Of a stretch of DNA of 64,000 bases, positions 17,441-26,329 are shown one piece after another. The stretch lies in the NCBI RefSeq assembly GCF_004362195.1, contig NZ_SNWG01000001.1:1302001-1366000 (forward strand). The letters run 5' to 3'. The notes below the pieces were generated by a model. It saw nothing but the letters and a program-made list of their open reading frames with translations, was not told where the DNA came from and did not search any database. Made by a program: the position numbers and the translations under genes. The stretch comes from Microbacterium sp. BK668 (GTDB lineage Bacteria; Actinomycetota; Actinomycetes; Actinomycetales; Microbacteriaceae). Within the stretch, counting starts at the first letter, position 1, and each line of letters opens with the position of its first letter.

Positions 17441-19858
17441 ATGAGACTGGAGAGGCGAACCCGGCAACGGTTCGCCGCGATGGCGGCGGCAGGGCTGCTG
17501 CTCGTCGCCGGACTGGCCATGGCCGGCCCCGCATCGGCCGCCGACGAGGAGCTGATCACCAACGGCGGCTTCGAGAACGGCGCCACCGGCTGGTTCGCGA
17601 ACAACGGCAACGCGGCCGACGGAGCGACGCTCACCGTGACGAGCGACGCGTACGCGGGCACGAACGCGCTGCGCGCCTCGGCCCGCAAGACGACGGGGTC
17701 GGGCCCCATGCAGGACCTGTCGGGCAAGCTGCAGGCGGGCAGCACCTACACCGTCAAGGCCCGGGTCAAGTACGACAACCCGAACAGCCCCGCGACGAAG
17801 CAGTTCTTCATCACGATGCACTACGGCGGCGGCACCTACACGAACCTCGGTTCGGTCACTCCGCAGCGCGGGCAGTGGGGGGCCATCAACGCCACCTTCA
17901 CGATCCCCGCGTCGCAGAGCGTCGCAACGACCCGCATCTTCATCGAGACGCCGTGGGTCGACTCGGCGACCGCGGCCGCGGCGCCCGACACGCACCTGAT
18001 GGACTTCACGGTCGACGACGTGTCGCTCGTGGGCACGCCTCCGCCCCCGCCGCCCTCCAAGACGATCGAGGTCGTGGGCAAGCTCCCGGGCGAGCACAAC
18101 CCGCTCATCGGCCACAAGTTCGGCGCCGACGGCTTCGGCTTCGTCGACAAGGGCCGCGTGTACATGTACATGACCAATGACACGCAGGGCTACGCACCCA
18201 ACCCGCTCACGGGCGTCTCGCCGTCGATCAACTACGGCAACATCAACCAGATCACCCTGATCTCGTCGACCGACCTCGTGAACTGGGTCGACCACGGCGA
18301 GATCCAGGTCGCGGGGCCGACCGGCGTCGCCCCGTTCACGAACAACTCGTGGGCTCCGGGCATGGCCAAGAAGGTGGTGAACGGCAAGGAGAAGTACTTC
18401 CTCTACTACGCCAACGGCGGCGGCTCGAGCAATGTCCTCACGGGCGATTCCCCGGTCGGGCCGTGGGTGAGCGAGCGCACGAGCACGCTCATCAACAGCA
18501 GCACCCCCGGCGCCCAGGGCGTCAGCTGGCTGTTCGACCCCGCGCCGCTCGTGGACGACGACGGCAAGAGCTACCTCTACTTCGGCGGTGGCCCCGCTTC
18601 GACGAGCTTCCCGGCCGCCGAGCGGTTCAACAACCCGAAGAACATCCGCGTGATCCAGCTCGGCGACGACATGGTGTCCACGCAGGGCACGGCTGCGGTC
18701 GTGGACGCTCCGGTGGCCTTCGAGGCTGCCCAGGTGTTCAAGCGCGGCGACAAGTACTACCTCTCGTACTCGTCGCACTTCGGCGGCACCGACTTCGGCG
18801 GCAACCAGACGCCGCTGCCGGGCTACCCGGGTGGCGGCCAGATCGGCTACATGATCTCGGACGACCCGATGTCGTGGCCGAAGGAGAAGTACGCCGGAGT
18901 GCTGTTCCCGAACCAGTCGCAGTTCTTCGGAGCCGGCACGGGTGGCAACAACCACCAGTCCGTGTTCGAGTACGAGGGCAAGTACTACTTCACGTACCAC
19001 GCTCCGACGCTCAACAAGCGGATCAACGGAAACACCACCCAGGGCTACCGCAGCCCGCACATCGAGGAGCTGAGCTTCAATGCAGACGGCACCGCGAAGC
19101 AGGTCGTCGGCACGTACCAGGGCGTCCAGCAGGTGCGTGACTTCGACCCGTACCGCGTGTTCGAGGCGGAGACCTTCGGCTGGAGCAAGGGCGTCGCGAC
19201 GGCGAAGACCTCGGGCGCAAGCACCGAGTTCGGTGCGACCGCGCCGAACCTCGCCGTGACGGATATCGACAACGGCGACTGGACGGGCCTCTCGTCGGTC
19301 GCGCTCGGCGAGAGCGGCGCAGCGTCGGTGACGGTCAAGGTCAAGCCGCTCCAGTCGGGCGGTTCCATCCAGGTGCGCGCCGGCAGCGAGACCGGTGCGG
19401 TTCTCGGGACGATCCCCGTCACCGGGAGCGCCGGCCAGTGGACCGAGCTCTCGGCGCCGCTCGAGGGCGCCGCAGGCACCCAGGACGTGTTCTTCACGTA
19501 CTCGGGTCCGGCCGGCGACCTGTTCGAGCTCGACACCTATGCGTTCACGGCTGCTCCGGAGGAGCCGTCGCTGGATGTGTCGGTGCTGGCGTCGACGCGG
19601 TGCGTGGCGGGCAAGGCGGTCGTGGCGGTGCAGGCGACGAACGGTGAGGCGGTGCCGGTGGCGCTGTCGATCTCGTCGGCGTACGGGTCGAAGGCGGTCG
19701 CTGAGCTGGCGGCGGGCAAGACCACGGCGCAGGCGTTCACGTCGCGTCTGGTGTCGGTGCCGGAGGGTTCGGCGTCGGTGCAGGCTTCGGCCACGGTCGA
19801 GGGGAAGGCGGTGTCGGTGACGCTCGATGCACCGTACGCCGCGCGTTCCTGCGGCTGA
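17441..19858 (+). CDS. Secreted GH43 arabinofuranohydrolase-like enzyme with CBM4/9 and CBM6-like domains
   Basis: An 805-residue exported enzyme. Signal peptide at 1-34 (ends PASA-ADEE). A CBM4/9-like module is at about 38-198, closely similar to the internal module of the preceding enzyme. The GH43 propeller is at about 205-560 with probable D230 (FGADGF), D366 (LFDPAP) and E428 (FEAAQ). A CBM6-like sandwich at about 570-705 starts at YRVFEAETFG, then the shared Cys-bounded module to the end. ATG 17441 lies 13 bases after AAGGAGG; a TTG at 17435 is better spaced and is the alternative start. No copy of the LacI 15-mer is visible upstream. Arabinoxylan debranching is likely, inferred from domain order. 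Confidence 0.85.
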   Translation: MRLERRTRQRFAAMAAAGLLLVAGLAMAGPASAADEELITNGGFENGATGWFANNGNAADGATLTVTSDAYAGTNALRASARKTTGSGPMQDLSGKLQAGSTYTVKARVKYDNPNSPATKQFFITMHYGGGTYTNLGSVTPQRGQWGAINATFTIPASQSVATTRIFIETPWVDSATAAAAPDTHLMDFTVDDVSLVGTPPPPPPSKTIEVVGKLPGEHNPLIGHKFGADGFGFVDKGRVYMYMTNDTQGYAPNPLTGVSPSINYGNINQITLISSTDLVNWVDHGEIQVAGPTGVAPFTNNSWAPGMAKKVVNGKEKYFLYYANGGGSSNVLTGDSPVGPWVSERTSTLINSSTPGAQGVSWLFDPAPLVDDDGKSYLYFGGGPASTSFPAAERFNNPKNIRVIQLGDDMVSTQGTAAVVDAPVAFEAAQVFKRGDKYYLSYSSHFGGTDFGGNQTPLPGYPGGGQIGYMISDDPMSWPKEKYAGVLFPNQSQFFGAGTGGNNHQSVFEYEGKYYFTYHAPTLNKRINGNTTQGYRSPHIEELSFNADGTAKQVVGTYQGVQQVRDFDPYRVFEAETFGWSKGVATAKTSGASTEFGATAPNLAVTDIDNGDWTGLSSVALGESGAASVTVKVKPLQSGGSIQVRAGSETGAVLGTIPVTGSAGQWTELSAPLEGAAGTQDVFFTYSGPAGDLFELDTYAFTAAPEEPSLDVSVLASTRCVAGKAVVAVQATNGEAVPVALSISSAYGSKAVAELAAGKTTAQAFTSRLVSVPEGSASVQASATVEGKAVSVTLDAPYAARSCG

Positions 19859-19859
19859 G
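19564..19859 (+). repeat. 296-base direct repeat, copy 2 (C-terminal module)
   Basis: Second near-identical copy of 16985-17280, at the end of the third GH43 gene. Similarity continues past the stop into GAACCGG and the first arm of the terminator hairpin, so the duplicated unit includes the 3' end of the transcript. The related module of the first GH43 enzyme (end at 8620) is diverged. Confidence 0.93.
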
Positions 19860-19865
19860 TGAACC

Positions 19866-19931
19866 GGTGGCCCGGGGCACAGCGCCCGTCCCGGGCCACC
19901 TCTCCCTCCCCGGGGGCTGCGGCCCCCGGGG
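19866..19931 (+). terminator. Two hairpins after the third GH43 gene
   Basis: First hairpin: an 11-base stem GGTGGCCCGGG/CCCGGGCCACC at 19866-19876 and 19890-19900, followed by TCTCCCTCCCC. Second hairpin: a 10-base stem at 19908-19917 and 19922-19931. The second ends 15 bases before the SDR start codon at 19947, so it could also sit in that gene's leader. Confidence 0.78.
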
Positions 19932-19946
19932 TGGAAGGATGGACGG

Positions 19947-20648
19947 ATGCCTCACATCCACCTCCTCACCGGCGCCGGATCCGGCATCGGCCGGGCCATC
20001 GCACTCCGGCTCGCCCATCGCGGCGACCGGCTCATCCTCGTCGCCCGTGACGCCGAGCGCGCGGCGCAGCTCGGGGACGAGTTCGACGCCGTCGCCACCA
20101 TCGCGGCCGACCTGAGGCATCCCGATTCGCTCGCCCGGGCATTCGCCCGCGCAGACCTGCCCGACCTCGTCGACTCGGTCGTCCACGCGGCGGGCATCGT
20201 CGAGCTCGGGGGCGTCGGCGACCTTCCCGTCGACGCCTGGTCGTCGCAACTGGCGGTGAATCTCATCTCGGCGGCCGAGATCACGCGGCTGCTGCTGCCC
20301 GCGGTGCGGGCGGCGCAGGGCCAGATCGTCTTCCTGAACTCCGGCGCGGGCCTGACGGCTCACCCCTCGTGGGCGGCGTACGCGGCATCCAAGCACGGTC
20401 TGAAGGCCCTCGCCGACGCGCTCCGCGGCGAGGAGGCCGCGCACGGCGTGCGGGTGACGACGGTGTATCCCGGGCGCGCGGCGACACCGATGCAGGCGAA
20501 GGTGCACGAGCAGGAGGGGCAGGAGTACGACCCGTCGCGCTTCATCGATCCCGAATCGGTCGCGACCGCCGTGCTCACGGCGCTGGACCTGCCTCGTGAC
20601 GCCGTCATCAGCGACCTCACGGTCCGCCCCGGTCCGAGGCCGCGCTAG
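19947..20648 (+). CDS. Short-chain dehydrogenase/reductase (SDR)
   Basis: A 233-residue classical SDR using NAD(P)H. The cofactor motif is TGAGSGIG (residues 8-15), with VVHAAG for NNAG, a catalytic Ser in FLNSGAG, and the YxxxK motif YAASK. The C-terminal part (VTTVYPGRAATPM) is also typical. ATG 19947 follows GGAAGG. The substrate is unknown. It converges on panB 12 bases away. The Arg in VARDAERA after strand 2 suggests NADP preference (inference). Confidence 0.9.
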   Translation: MPHIHLLTGAGSGIGRAIALRLAHRGDRLILVARDAERAAQLGDEFDAVATIAADLRHPDSLARAFARADLPDLVDSVVHAAGIVELGGVGDLPVDAWSSQLAVNLISAAEITRLLLPAVRAAQGQIVFLNSGAGLTAHPSWAAYAASKHGLKALADALRGEEAAHGVRVTTVYPGRAATPMQAKVHEQEGQEYDPSRFIDPESVATAVLTALDLPRDAVISDLTVRPGPRPR

Positions 20649-20660
20649 CGGCCCACGGGC

Positions 20661-21545
20661 TCAGAGCTCGTCGAGCAGCTCCCGATCGAGCAGCTCCCGG
20701 AACCGCGCGGCCTCGCCCGCATCCATCGCATAGCCGTGCTCGGGCTGCGGGTAGGCGCGCGAGCGGACCTCGTCGGCGTAGGCCGACACTCCATCGACCA
20801 TCGCCGATCGGAGGTCCGCGTAGCGCTTGACGAACTTCGCGGGGCGGCCGTCGTAGATCCCGAGCAGATCGTGGAAGACGAGCACCTGACCATCGGTCGC
20901 GCCGCCGGCGCCGATCCCGATGACCGGGATCCGCAGCCGCGGCATGACGGTCTCCGTCACGTCGCCGGGAATGGCCTCGAAGACCACGGCGAAGCAGCCC
21001 GCGTCCTGCAGCGCGAGGGCGCTGCGGCACACGGCCAGGGCGTCGTCGGCCGTACGGCCCTGGGAGCGGTAGCCGCCGATCGCGACGGCCGTCTGCGGCG
21101 TCAGACCCACATGGCCCATGACCGGGATGCCGGCATCCACGATCGCCCGTGCGCGGTCGACCGTCGTGCCGCCGCGCTCGATCTTGACCGCGTCGCAGCC
21201 GGTCGCCTTGACGAAGCGCTGCGCCGTCGCGACGGCCTGCTGGTCGGAGACCTCGTACGAGCCGAACGGCAGATCTGCAATGAGGAGGGGCGTCGACAGC
21301 CCGCGCCGGACGGCCGCGGTGAGCACGAGCATCTCGTCGACCGAGATCGGCACGGTGCTGTCGTAGCCGAGGACGGTCATGGCGCCCGAGTCGCCCACGA
21401 GCACGATGTCGACACCGGCGGCCTCGGCGATCTGGGCGCTGGGGTAGTCGTAGGCGGTGACCATGACGATGGGACGCCGGGCCGCCTTCTGCTCTGCGAG
21501 AGCGGTGAGCGTGATCCTGCGTCGTGCAGTCGGATGGGTGCTCAT
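20661..21545 (-). CDS. panB: 3-methyl-2-oxobutanoate hydroxymethyltransferase
   Basis: Ketopantoate hydroxymethyltransferase, 294 residues, the first committed step of pantothenate synthesis: it adds a hydroxymethyl group from methylene-tetrahydrofolate to 2-oxoisovalerate. Family blocks are MVTAYDYPSAQIAEAAGVD, VGDSGAMTVLGYDST, IADLPFGSY, VKIERGG, MGHVGLTPQ and IGIGAGGATDGQVLVFHDLLG, with metal-binding Asp and catalytic Glu positions retained. The ATG at 21545 overlaps the panC stop by four bases, so panC and panB are translationally coupled. It is last in the DUF2520-panC-panB operon. Confidence 0.96.
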   Translation of the reverse strand: MSTHPTARRRITLTALAEQKAARRPIVMVTAYDYPSAQIAEAAGVDIVLVGDSGAMTVLGYDSTVPISVDEMLVLTAAVRRGLSTPLLIADLPFGSYEVSDQQAVATAQRFVKATGCDAVKIERGGTTVDRARAIVDAGIPVMGHVGLTPQTAVAIGGYRSQGRTADDALAVCRSALALQDAGCFAVVFEAIPGDVTETVMPRLRIPVIGIGAGGATDGQVLVFHDLLGIYDGRPAKFVKRYADLRSAMVDGVSAYADEVRSRAYPQPEHGYAMDAGEAARFRELLDRELLDEL

Positions 21546-22396
21546 GACGAGCGCACCTCCAGTGTCCGGTTGTCGATGAGCCGCGCCGCGCCGACGCGCG
21601 CCGCGACGAGGAGCAGCGCGGCGGAGTCGACGCGGTCGAGCTCGCGCAGATCGTGGGGCGAGCGCAGCTCGAGGTACTCGGGTTCGATTCCGGATGCCGC
21701 GAGCTCTGCCCGGGCCGCGGCGAGAACCTCGTCGGCGCCCGTGCGTCCGTCGTCGACCGCGGCTTCTGCCGCCACGAGCGCGCGATTGAGCGCCGTCGCC
21801 CGCGCGCGCGAGTCGGCGTCGAGATAGACGTTCCGCGAGCTCATCGCCAGACCGTCCGGTTCGCGCACGATGGGGCAGGCGACGATGCGCACCGGCAGGT
21901 CGAGGTCGCGCACGAGCCGGCGGACGACGAGCACCTGCTGAGCGTCCTTCTGCCCGAAGTATGCGGCGTCCGGGGCCACGATGTGGAAGAGCTTCGTCAC
22001 CACGGTCGCCACGCCGTCGAAGTGATGCGCACCGCGCGAGGCGCCGTCGAGTACGTCGGTGAGCCCGGCGACGTGGATGCTCGTCGCGAAGCCATGGGGG
22101 TAGATCTCGTCGACGGGTGGCGCGAAGAGAAGGTCGACGCCTGCGCCCGCCGCCAGTTCGGCGTCCCGCCGCTCGTCGCGCGGGTACGTCGACAGATCCT
22201 CGCCGGCGCCGAACTGCGCGGGGTTGACGAAGAGCGAGACGACGACGAGGCCGCTCTCGTCGCGCGCCCGTCGCATGAGGGAGAGATGACCGTCGTGGAA
22301 CGCCCCCATCGTGGGAACGAGGCCGACCGTCGCGCCTCGGCCACGGGCCTCGGCCACGGCGCGTCGCACGTCGGCGACGGTGCGGAGGATCTTCAC
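21542..22396 (-). CDS. panC: Pantoate--beta-alanine ligase
   Basis: Pantothenate synthetase, 284 residues. It joins pantoate and beta-alanine with ATP. Visible motifs are VPTMGAFHDGHLSLM (the HxGH nucleotidyl-transferase site), SLFVNPAQFG, GQKDAQQVLVVRRLVRDL and the KMSKS-like IVREPDGLAMSSRN. Start is the GTG at 22396, which overlaps the upstream DUF2520 stop by GTGA and has GGAGAGG upstream on the minus strand. The middle gene of the operon. Confidence 0.96.
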   Translation of the reverse strand: MKILRTVADVRRAVAEARGRGATVGLVPTMGAFHDGHLSLMRRARDESGLVVVSLFVNPAQFGAGEDLSTYPRDERRDAELAAGAGVDLLFAPPVDEIYPHGFATSIHVAGLTDVLDGASRGAHHFDGVATVVTKLFHIVAPDAAYFGQKDAQQVLVVRRLVRDLDLPVRIVACPIVREPDGLAMSSRNVYLDADSRARATALNRALVAAEAAVDDGRTGADEVLAAARAELAASGIEPEYLELRSPHDLRELDRVDSAALLLVAARVGAARLIDNRTLEVRSS

Positions 22397-23148
22397 GGGC
22401 GCCTCTCCTTGCCGGCCGCCAGCGCGCGCGTGCGCTCGGCCAGAACGTCGAACAGGGGGAGGAGATCGGGATGCCGCGCAACGGCGTCCCGCTGGCGGGC
22501 GACCGTGACCTCGTCGCCGCGCGCGATCGGCCCGGTGAGGGCTGCCTCTGGTCCGTGCGCCGCCCAGTTGTCGACCGTCGTGCGCACGAGCGGGGCGAGG
22601 AGGCTCCGGGCCTCGGCTCGCGTGAGCCCCGTCGCCGTCGCGATCTCTTCGGCGGCCGCCTGGAGCGTGACGAGGTAGTTCGAGGCGATCGACGCCGCCG
22701 CGTGGTACGCCGGGCGCTCCGAGTCGGCGATCTCGAAGGGCGCGGCGCCGAGCATCGCCGCGAGCGATCTCGCGACCGAGAGCGCCTCGGGGGTGCGGCC
22801 GGCGATGGCGCAGCCGATGCCCCGGAAGGCCTCCGGGCCCTCGTCCCCGGCGAAGGTCTGCAGCGGGTGGAGCCCGAAGTCGACGTCTGCGATCGTCGTG
22901 GCCCCCGATGTGTGGCCGATGTGAGCGGCGGTTGCCGCGGAAGCGCGCGCCGCCTCGGCGATCTGGTGATCCGGTACGCACAGGAGCGCGACCTCGGCCG
23001 GCGCCGGCGGCTCGCCACGCCGGAACGGTCCGCGCACCTCGACGCCGGCTTCGGCCAACGCCCTCGCGAGCGCGGTCCCGAGACGGCCTGCGCCGACGAT
23101 GCTCACCGTCGTGACGGCGCGACGGGAGGGGGCGAAGGCAGGGCTCAT
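22393..23148 (-). CDS. Rossmann-fold / DUF2520 protein, candidate ketopantoate reductase
   Basis: A 251-residue two-domain dehydrogenase-like protein. The N-terminal NAD(P) fold begins VSIVGAGRLGTALARALAEAG with a perfect GxGxxG; the DUF2520 helical domain starts near PLQTFAGDEG and contains AASIASNYLVTL. It is translationally coupled to panC and panB. The pathway step between those two enzymes, ketopantoate reduction, needs an NADPH enzyme and no panE is here, so this protein is the obvious candidate. PanG-type ketopantoate reductases have, as I recall, a similar architecture. Start ATG 23148 is chosen over GTG 23175; neither has a clear ribosome-binding site. Confidence 0.82.
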   Translation of the reverse strand: MSPAFAPSRRAVTTVSIVGAGRLGTALARALAEAGVEVRGPFRRGEPPAPAEVALLCVPDHQIAEAARASAATAAHIGHTSGATTIADVDFGLHPLQTFAGDEGPEAFRGIGCAIAGRTPEALSVARSLAAMLGAAPFEIADSERPAYHAAASIASNYLVTLQAAAEEIATATGLTRAEARSLLAPLVRTTVDNWAAHGPEAALTGPIARGDEVTVARQRDAVARHPDLLPLFDVLAERTRALAAGKERRP

Positions 23149-23221
23149 GGCGTGATCGTGGTCTCGAGCGGACACCCGCGACGAGTGAAGGTTACGCCGT
23201 CGGCGCTCGCGGCCAAAAACG

Positions 23222-24298
23222 TCACCACCCGCTGCGGGTCGGCGTGTGGTCGCGGCGCGCGTCGTCGGGCATCGCCATCTCGAGTCGCACCCCGAGGAGG
23301 CGGAGCGGACGACCCGGCTCGATCCGGCCGACGAGCTCCATCACGCGGGCCAGGATCTCGTCGCGGTCGTCGGACGTCGGGATCTTCTTCGTGAAGGTCT
23401 TGGTGAGAAACGGCGCATAGCGCACCTTCAGCCCGAGACCCACGACGGGGCGATCCTCGGCGCGCACGTCGGCGAGCACCTGCTCGAAGAGCTCGAGGGC
23501 GGCCTGCTCGATCTCGTGGGTCTCGGAGATGTCGTGCTGGAAGGTCGTCTCACGACCGTGTCCCCGGGCGATCCACGGCGTGTCATCCACGGTCGCCGAG
23601 CCGTCGCCGCGCCCGAGCTGCCGATACCACCGTCCCATCTTCGGGCCGAACTCCGCGACGAGCGGACCCTCGTCGGCATGCGCGAGCTCATCGACGGTGT
23701 GGATGCCGAGGCCGGCCAGGCGACGCGACACCTTCGTGCCGACTCCCCACAGCTCGATCGCCGGCCGCGCGCCCATGACCTCGAGCCAGTTGTCCTTCGT
23801 CAGGCGGAAGACCCCGCGCGGCTTCCCGAACCCCGTCGCGATCTTCGCGCGGACGAGCGTGTCGCCGACACCGACGCTGCAGTGCAGCCGCGTCCGCACG
23901 AGCACGGCACGCTGGAGAGCGCGGGCATACCCTTCGGGGTCGTCGGTCGTGACCCCCACGAACGCCTCGTCCCAGCCGAGCACCTGCACGACAGCTCCGG
24001 GCTGCGCGCGCAGCTCTGCCATGACCTCGTCCGACGCCTCCCGGTAGGCATCGGCGTCGACGGGCAGGATGACGGCATCCGGCACCTTGCGAGCGGCGAT
24101 GCGCAGGGGCATCCCGGATCCCACCCCGAACTCGCGCGCCTCGTACGAGGCCGTGGAGACGACGGCGCGCTCGGTCGGGTCTCCCCGGCCGCCGACGATG
24201 ACCGGCCTGCCGGCGAGCTCGGGACGACGGAGCACCTCGACGGCCGCGATGAACTGATCGAGGTCGACGTGCAGCACCCACCCTCGCGCGTCGCTCAT
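23222..24298 (-). CDS. dinB: Y-family DNA polymerase, DinB2-like, with aliphatic steric gate
   Basis: A 358-residue translesion polymerase. Palm carboxylates are in HVDLDQF (D12, D14) and WDEAF; the HhH-type segment AIELWGVGTKVSRRLAGLGI and a little-finger domain follow. In Y-family enzymes the residue after the DxDxF motif is the aromatic steric gate that blocks ribonucleotides. Here it is Ile17 (DLDQFIAAVE). Mycobacterial DinB2 has Leu at this place and readily uses rNTPs, and the overall sequence style (VIVGGRGDPTER, NWLEVMGARP) is DinB2-like. ATG 24298 starts at the first polymerase strand. No beta-clamp motif was identified at the C-terminus. Confidence 0.93.
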   Translation of the reverse strand: MSDARGWVLHVDLDQFIAAVEVLRRPELAGRPVIVGGRGDPTERAVVSTASYEAREFGVGSGMPLRIAARKVPDAVILPVDADAYREASDEVMAELRAQPGAVVQVLGWDEAFVGVTTDDPEGYARALQRAVLVRTRLHCSVGVGDTLVRAKIATGFGKPRGVFRLTKDNWLEVMGARPAIELWGVGTKVSRRLAGLGIHTVDELAHADEGPLVAEFGPKMGRWYRQLGRGDGSATVDDTPWIARGHGRETTFQHDISETHEIEQAALELFEQVLADVRAEDRPVVGLGLKVRYAPFLTKTFTKKIPTSDDRDEILARVMELVGRIEPGRPLRLLGVRLEMAMPDDARRDHTPTRSGW

Positions 24299-24635
24299 GC
24301 GCCCAGTCTGGCCGGGGCCGCCGACGCTCGGGAAGGCCTCGGTGCTTTCGGGAACGCGGCAGCCGTCCGCACGACCGGGATCCGACACGCCGGAGCCGGA
24401 GACCCTGCGCGCGGCGTGCTGCTCGGGCGGTCGTGCGTACGGCGTCCTTGCCCGGGAATGTGAGCGACTCGGCGGGGCGGGGGTCCTGCCGCTGATCGCG
24501 TCACGAACGCCAGGGGCGGTGGGTGCTTCGACTCCGCCGCCCCTGGTTCAACCCGGGCCGCGGTAGTCACCTAGCGACAGCCTCGGCGCGTGTAAACCCC
24601 GTCGCCGCGCCCGCCGGGGAGCGTAGCGTCGGGGC
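24299..24635. other. 337-base region without a gene, containing one hairpin
   Basis: No convincing gene lies between the dinB start (24298) and the next ORF. Short frames on both strands have no family sequence. The main structure is a 10-base stem at 24510-24519/24537-24546 (CCAGGGGCGG with its complement), followed by TTCAACCCGGG. It could be a terminator, but no upstream gene points to it. Confidence 0.6.
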
Positions 24636-24860
24636 ATGGATGCTTCGCACGAGCCGGCCATGGATTCTTCCGCCACCGACGGCATGACCGACGAGGAGAA
24701 GCGGCGCGATCAGCTCCTCGCCGCTCCGGACGCGGTCGAGGAGGACGCCGCGCCCCGCATCGACGTGAGCCATCCCGAGGAGGGCGTGACGCGCATCGAC
24801 ATCCGCGACGACGCCCCGGTGCGTCCCGGCAACCCCGAGGAGCCCCCGAGGCCGAACTGA
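24636..24860 (+). CDS. Small acidic hypothetical protein
   Basis: A 74-residue, very acidic, probably disordered protein (MTDEEKRRDQLLAAPDAVEEDAAP; ends EEPPRPN). No homologous family comes to mind. Third-position G/C is high and there is a start without a strong ribosome-binding site (GCGTCGGGGC before ATG). Internal ATGs at 24660 and 24684 are alternatives. It is kept because it is the only open frame in this interval with a natural amino-acid composition. Confidence 0.55.
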   Translation: MDASHEPAMDSSATDGMTDEEKRRDQLLAAPDAVEEDAAPRIDVSHPEEGVTRIDIRDDAPVRPGNPEEPPRPN

Positions 24861-24935
24861 CCCCGGCGCCCGGGGCGCTGGATCGTGACTTTCGATCGAC
24901 GAATGGATGTCGGTGGCCCGGAGTAGTTTCGCGGC

Positions 24936-26246
24936 ATGGAGGGGATCCTGCGCGAGGCGTCCGGTGACGGGTCGCGGCGCGGCATCCTGACTGCGGAGGA
25001 GTCGTTGCACTTCGCGTTCTGCGGTGTCGAGGAGGAGCAGTACGACCTCAACCGCCGCGCGGCGTCGCGCGCGGAGCGGCTTGCCGACGCGATCGGGTGG
25101 GCGAGGTCGCACCCCGAGATCTACGCGCTGGCCGGTGACGACGATCCGGTGCGGACGGCGGAGCGGTGCGCTGTGCTGGAGGCGTCGGCGCGACTGAACC
25201 TGTCCGAGGCGACCGTGCGGTCGCTCGCGGCGACCGCCGATGCAGCGCGGCTGTCGTTGCCGCTGCTTTGGTCGCGGGCGCGGGAGGGGTTCGCGGCGAT
25301 GACGCAGGTGGACGCGGCGGTGGCGCTGTTGTGTCGGTTCGCCGCGCACGCGGATGCTCTGCCGGAGTTCGACCGCCTGCTGGCCGAGGTGTCGCTGCAC
25401 GCGTCACCGGCCGCGTTCCGGGCGAAGGCGACACGGCTTGTGCGGCGGCTGGCGCCGCTGCCGGAGGCGGAACTGCATGCGGAGGCGTTCACGCGTCGCC
25501 GCGTCGTGGTGCAGGCAGTGGAGGACGGGATGAGCTGGGTCAGCGCGTACGTCGCGACCGTCGATGCGGTCGCGATTCAGCGGAGCCTGACCTCCACCGC
25601 GAAGCACTTCTCGAAGGTGCAACGGGACGGGCGGACGCGGGATCAGCTGCGCGCGGACCTGTTCCGGGACCGGCTCACCGGACGCGGCACTCCGGGCGCG
25701 GTGAAGACGAAGGTGTTCGTCACCGTCCCGCTGGACAAGCTGGCTCCCGCCGAGCGCGCGTCGGTGCGCCGCACGACGCCGCGGGCCGGGGGCGTCGACC
25801 TGAACACCGAGCCGCTGCTGGACACCGGCGGCCCGATCGACGACGCCACCGCGATCCGGCTCCTCCTCGAGGCGGGGACGTTCACCCGCGTGATCACCGA
25901 CCCGGTCACGGGTGTCGTCCTCGACATGGATCGCCGGTCGCGGAAGGTGACCCGGCAGCAGCGGGAATGGCTTTCCCTCCGCCACGCCCACTGCACCAGA
26001 GACGGATGCCGCAGACCCGCCGCCGAAGCCGATATCGACCACTGGATCCCCTACGCCGCACACGGCCCGACCGATGAGGCCAACCTGCACCCGCTGTGCG
26101 ACCCCGACCACGCCCTCCGCGACACCACCCGCCTGCGATTCCGAAGACGCCCCGACGACTCCGTCGAACTCCGCTTCCCTACCGGTCACACGACCCGGCG
26201 ACTCCTCGACTCCCTTCCCCCACCCGGCGGCACCCCGCCGTTCTGA
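24936..26246 (+). CDS. DUF222 (13E12-type) HNH endonuclease-domain protein
   Basis: A 436-residue protein of the actinobacterial DUF222-HNH family. The helical DUF222 region covers about residues 20-300. The C-terminal HNH/zinc-like nuclease part reads CTRDGCRRPAAEADIDHW, then NLHPLCDPDHALRD, retaining Cys-Cys, DxDH and the last His. The family is highly repeated in Mycobacterium and Microbacteriaceae and is related to the REP13E12 element, so copies may have been mobile; its cellular role is unknown. ATG 24936 is the first in frame. No terminal repeats or duplicated flanks were seen here, so I do not call a mobile element. Confidence 0.88.
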   Translation: MEGILREASGDGSRRGILTAEESLHFAFCGVEEEQYDLNRRAASRAERLADAIGWARSHPEIYALAGDDDPVRTAERCAVLEASARLNLSEATVRSLAATADAARLSLPLLWSRAREGFAAMTQVDAAVALLCRFAAHADALPEFDRLLAEVSLHASPAAFRAKATRLVRRLAPLPEAELHAEAFTRRRVVVQAVEDGMSWVSAYVATVDAVAIQRSLTSTAKHFSKVQRDGRTRDQLRADLFRDRLTGRGTPGAVKTKVFVTVPLDKLAPAERASVRRTTPRAGGVDLNTEPLLDTGGPIDDATAIRLLLEAGTFTRVITDPVTGVVLDMDRRSRKVTRQQREWLSLRHAHCTRDGCRRPAAEADIDHWIPYAAHGPTDEANLHPLCDPDHALRDTTRLRFRRRPDDSVELRFPTGHTTRRLLDSLPPPGGTPPF

Positions 26247-26329
26247 TCGAGTGAAGCGGGGCGGGAACACCGAATCGGCGCCGCCCGTGGGCGACGCCGG
26301 TCCGGGAAGCGACAGGCAGCGGGACCCGC

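Noticed and set aside
14106..17534. Very long open frame (about 1140 codons) on the minus strand
   Set aside because: It is antisense to the second GH43 gene and has Arg/His/Val-rich shadow composition without domains, which is normal in 70% GC DNA.
24537..24562. tRNA-like T-arm (GGTTCAACCC)
   Set aside because: Neighbouring sequence gives no acceptor, D or anticodon arms; the bases belong to a simple hairpin region.
24936..26246. DUF222-HNH gene as a mobile element
   Set aside because: The family is linked to REP13E12, but no terminal repeats, flank duplication or integrase are visible.
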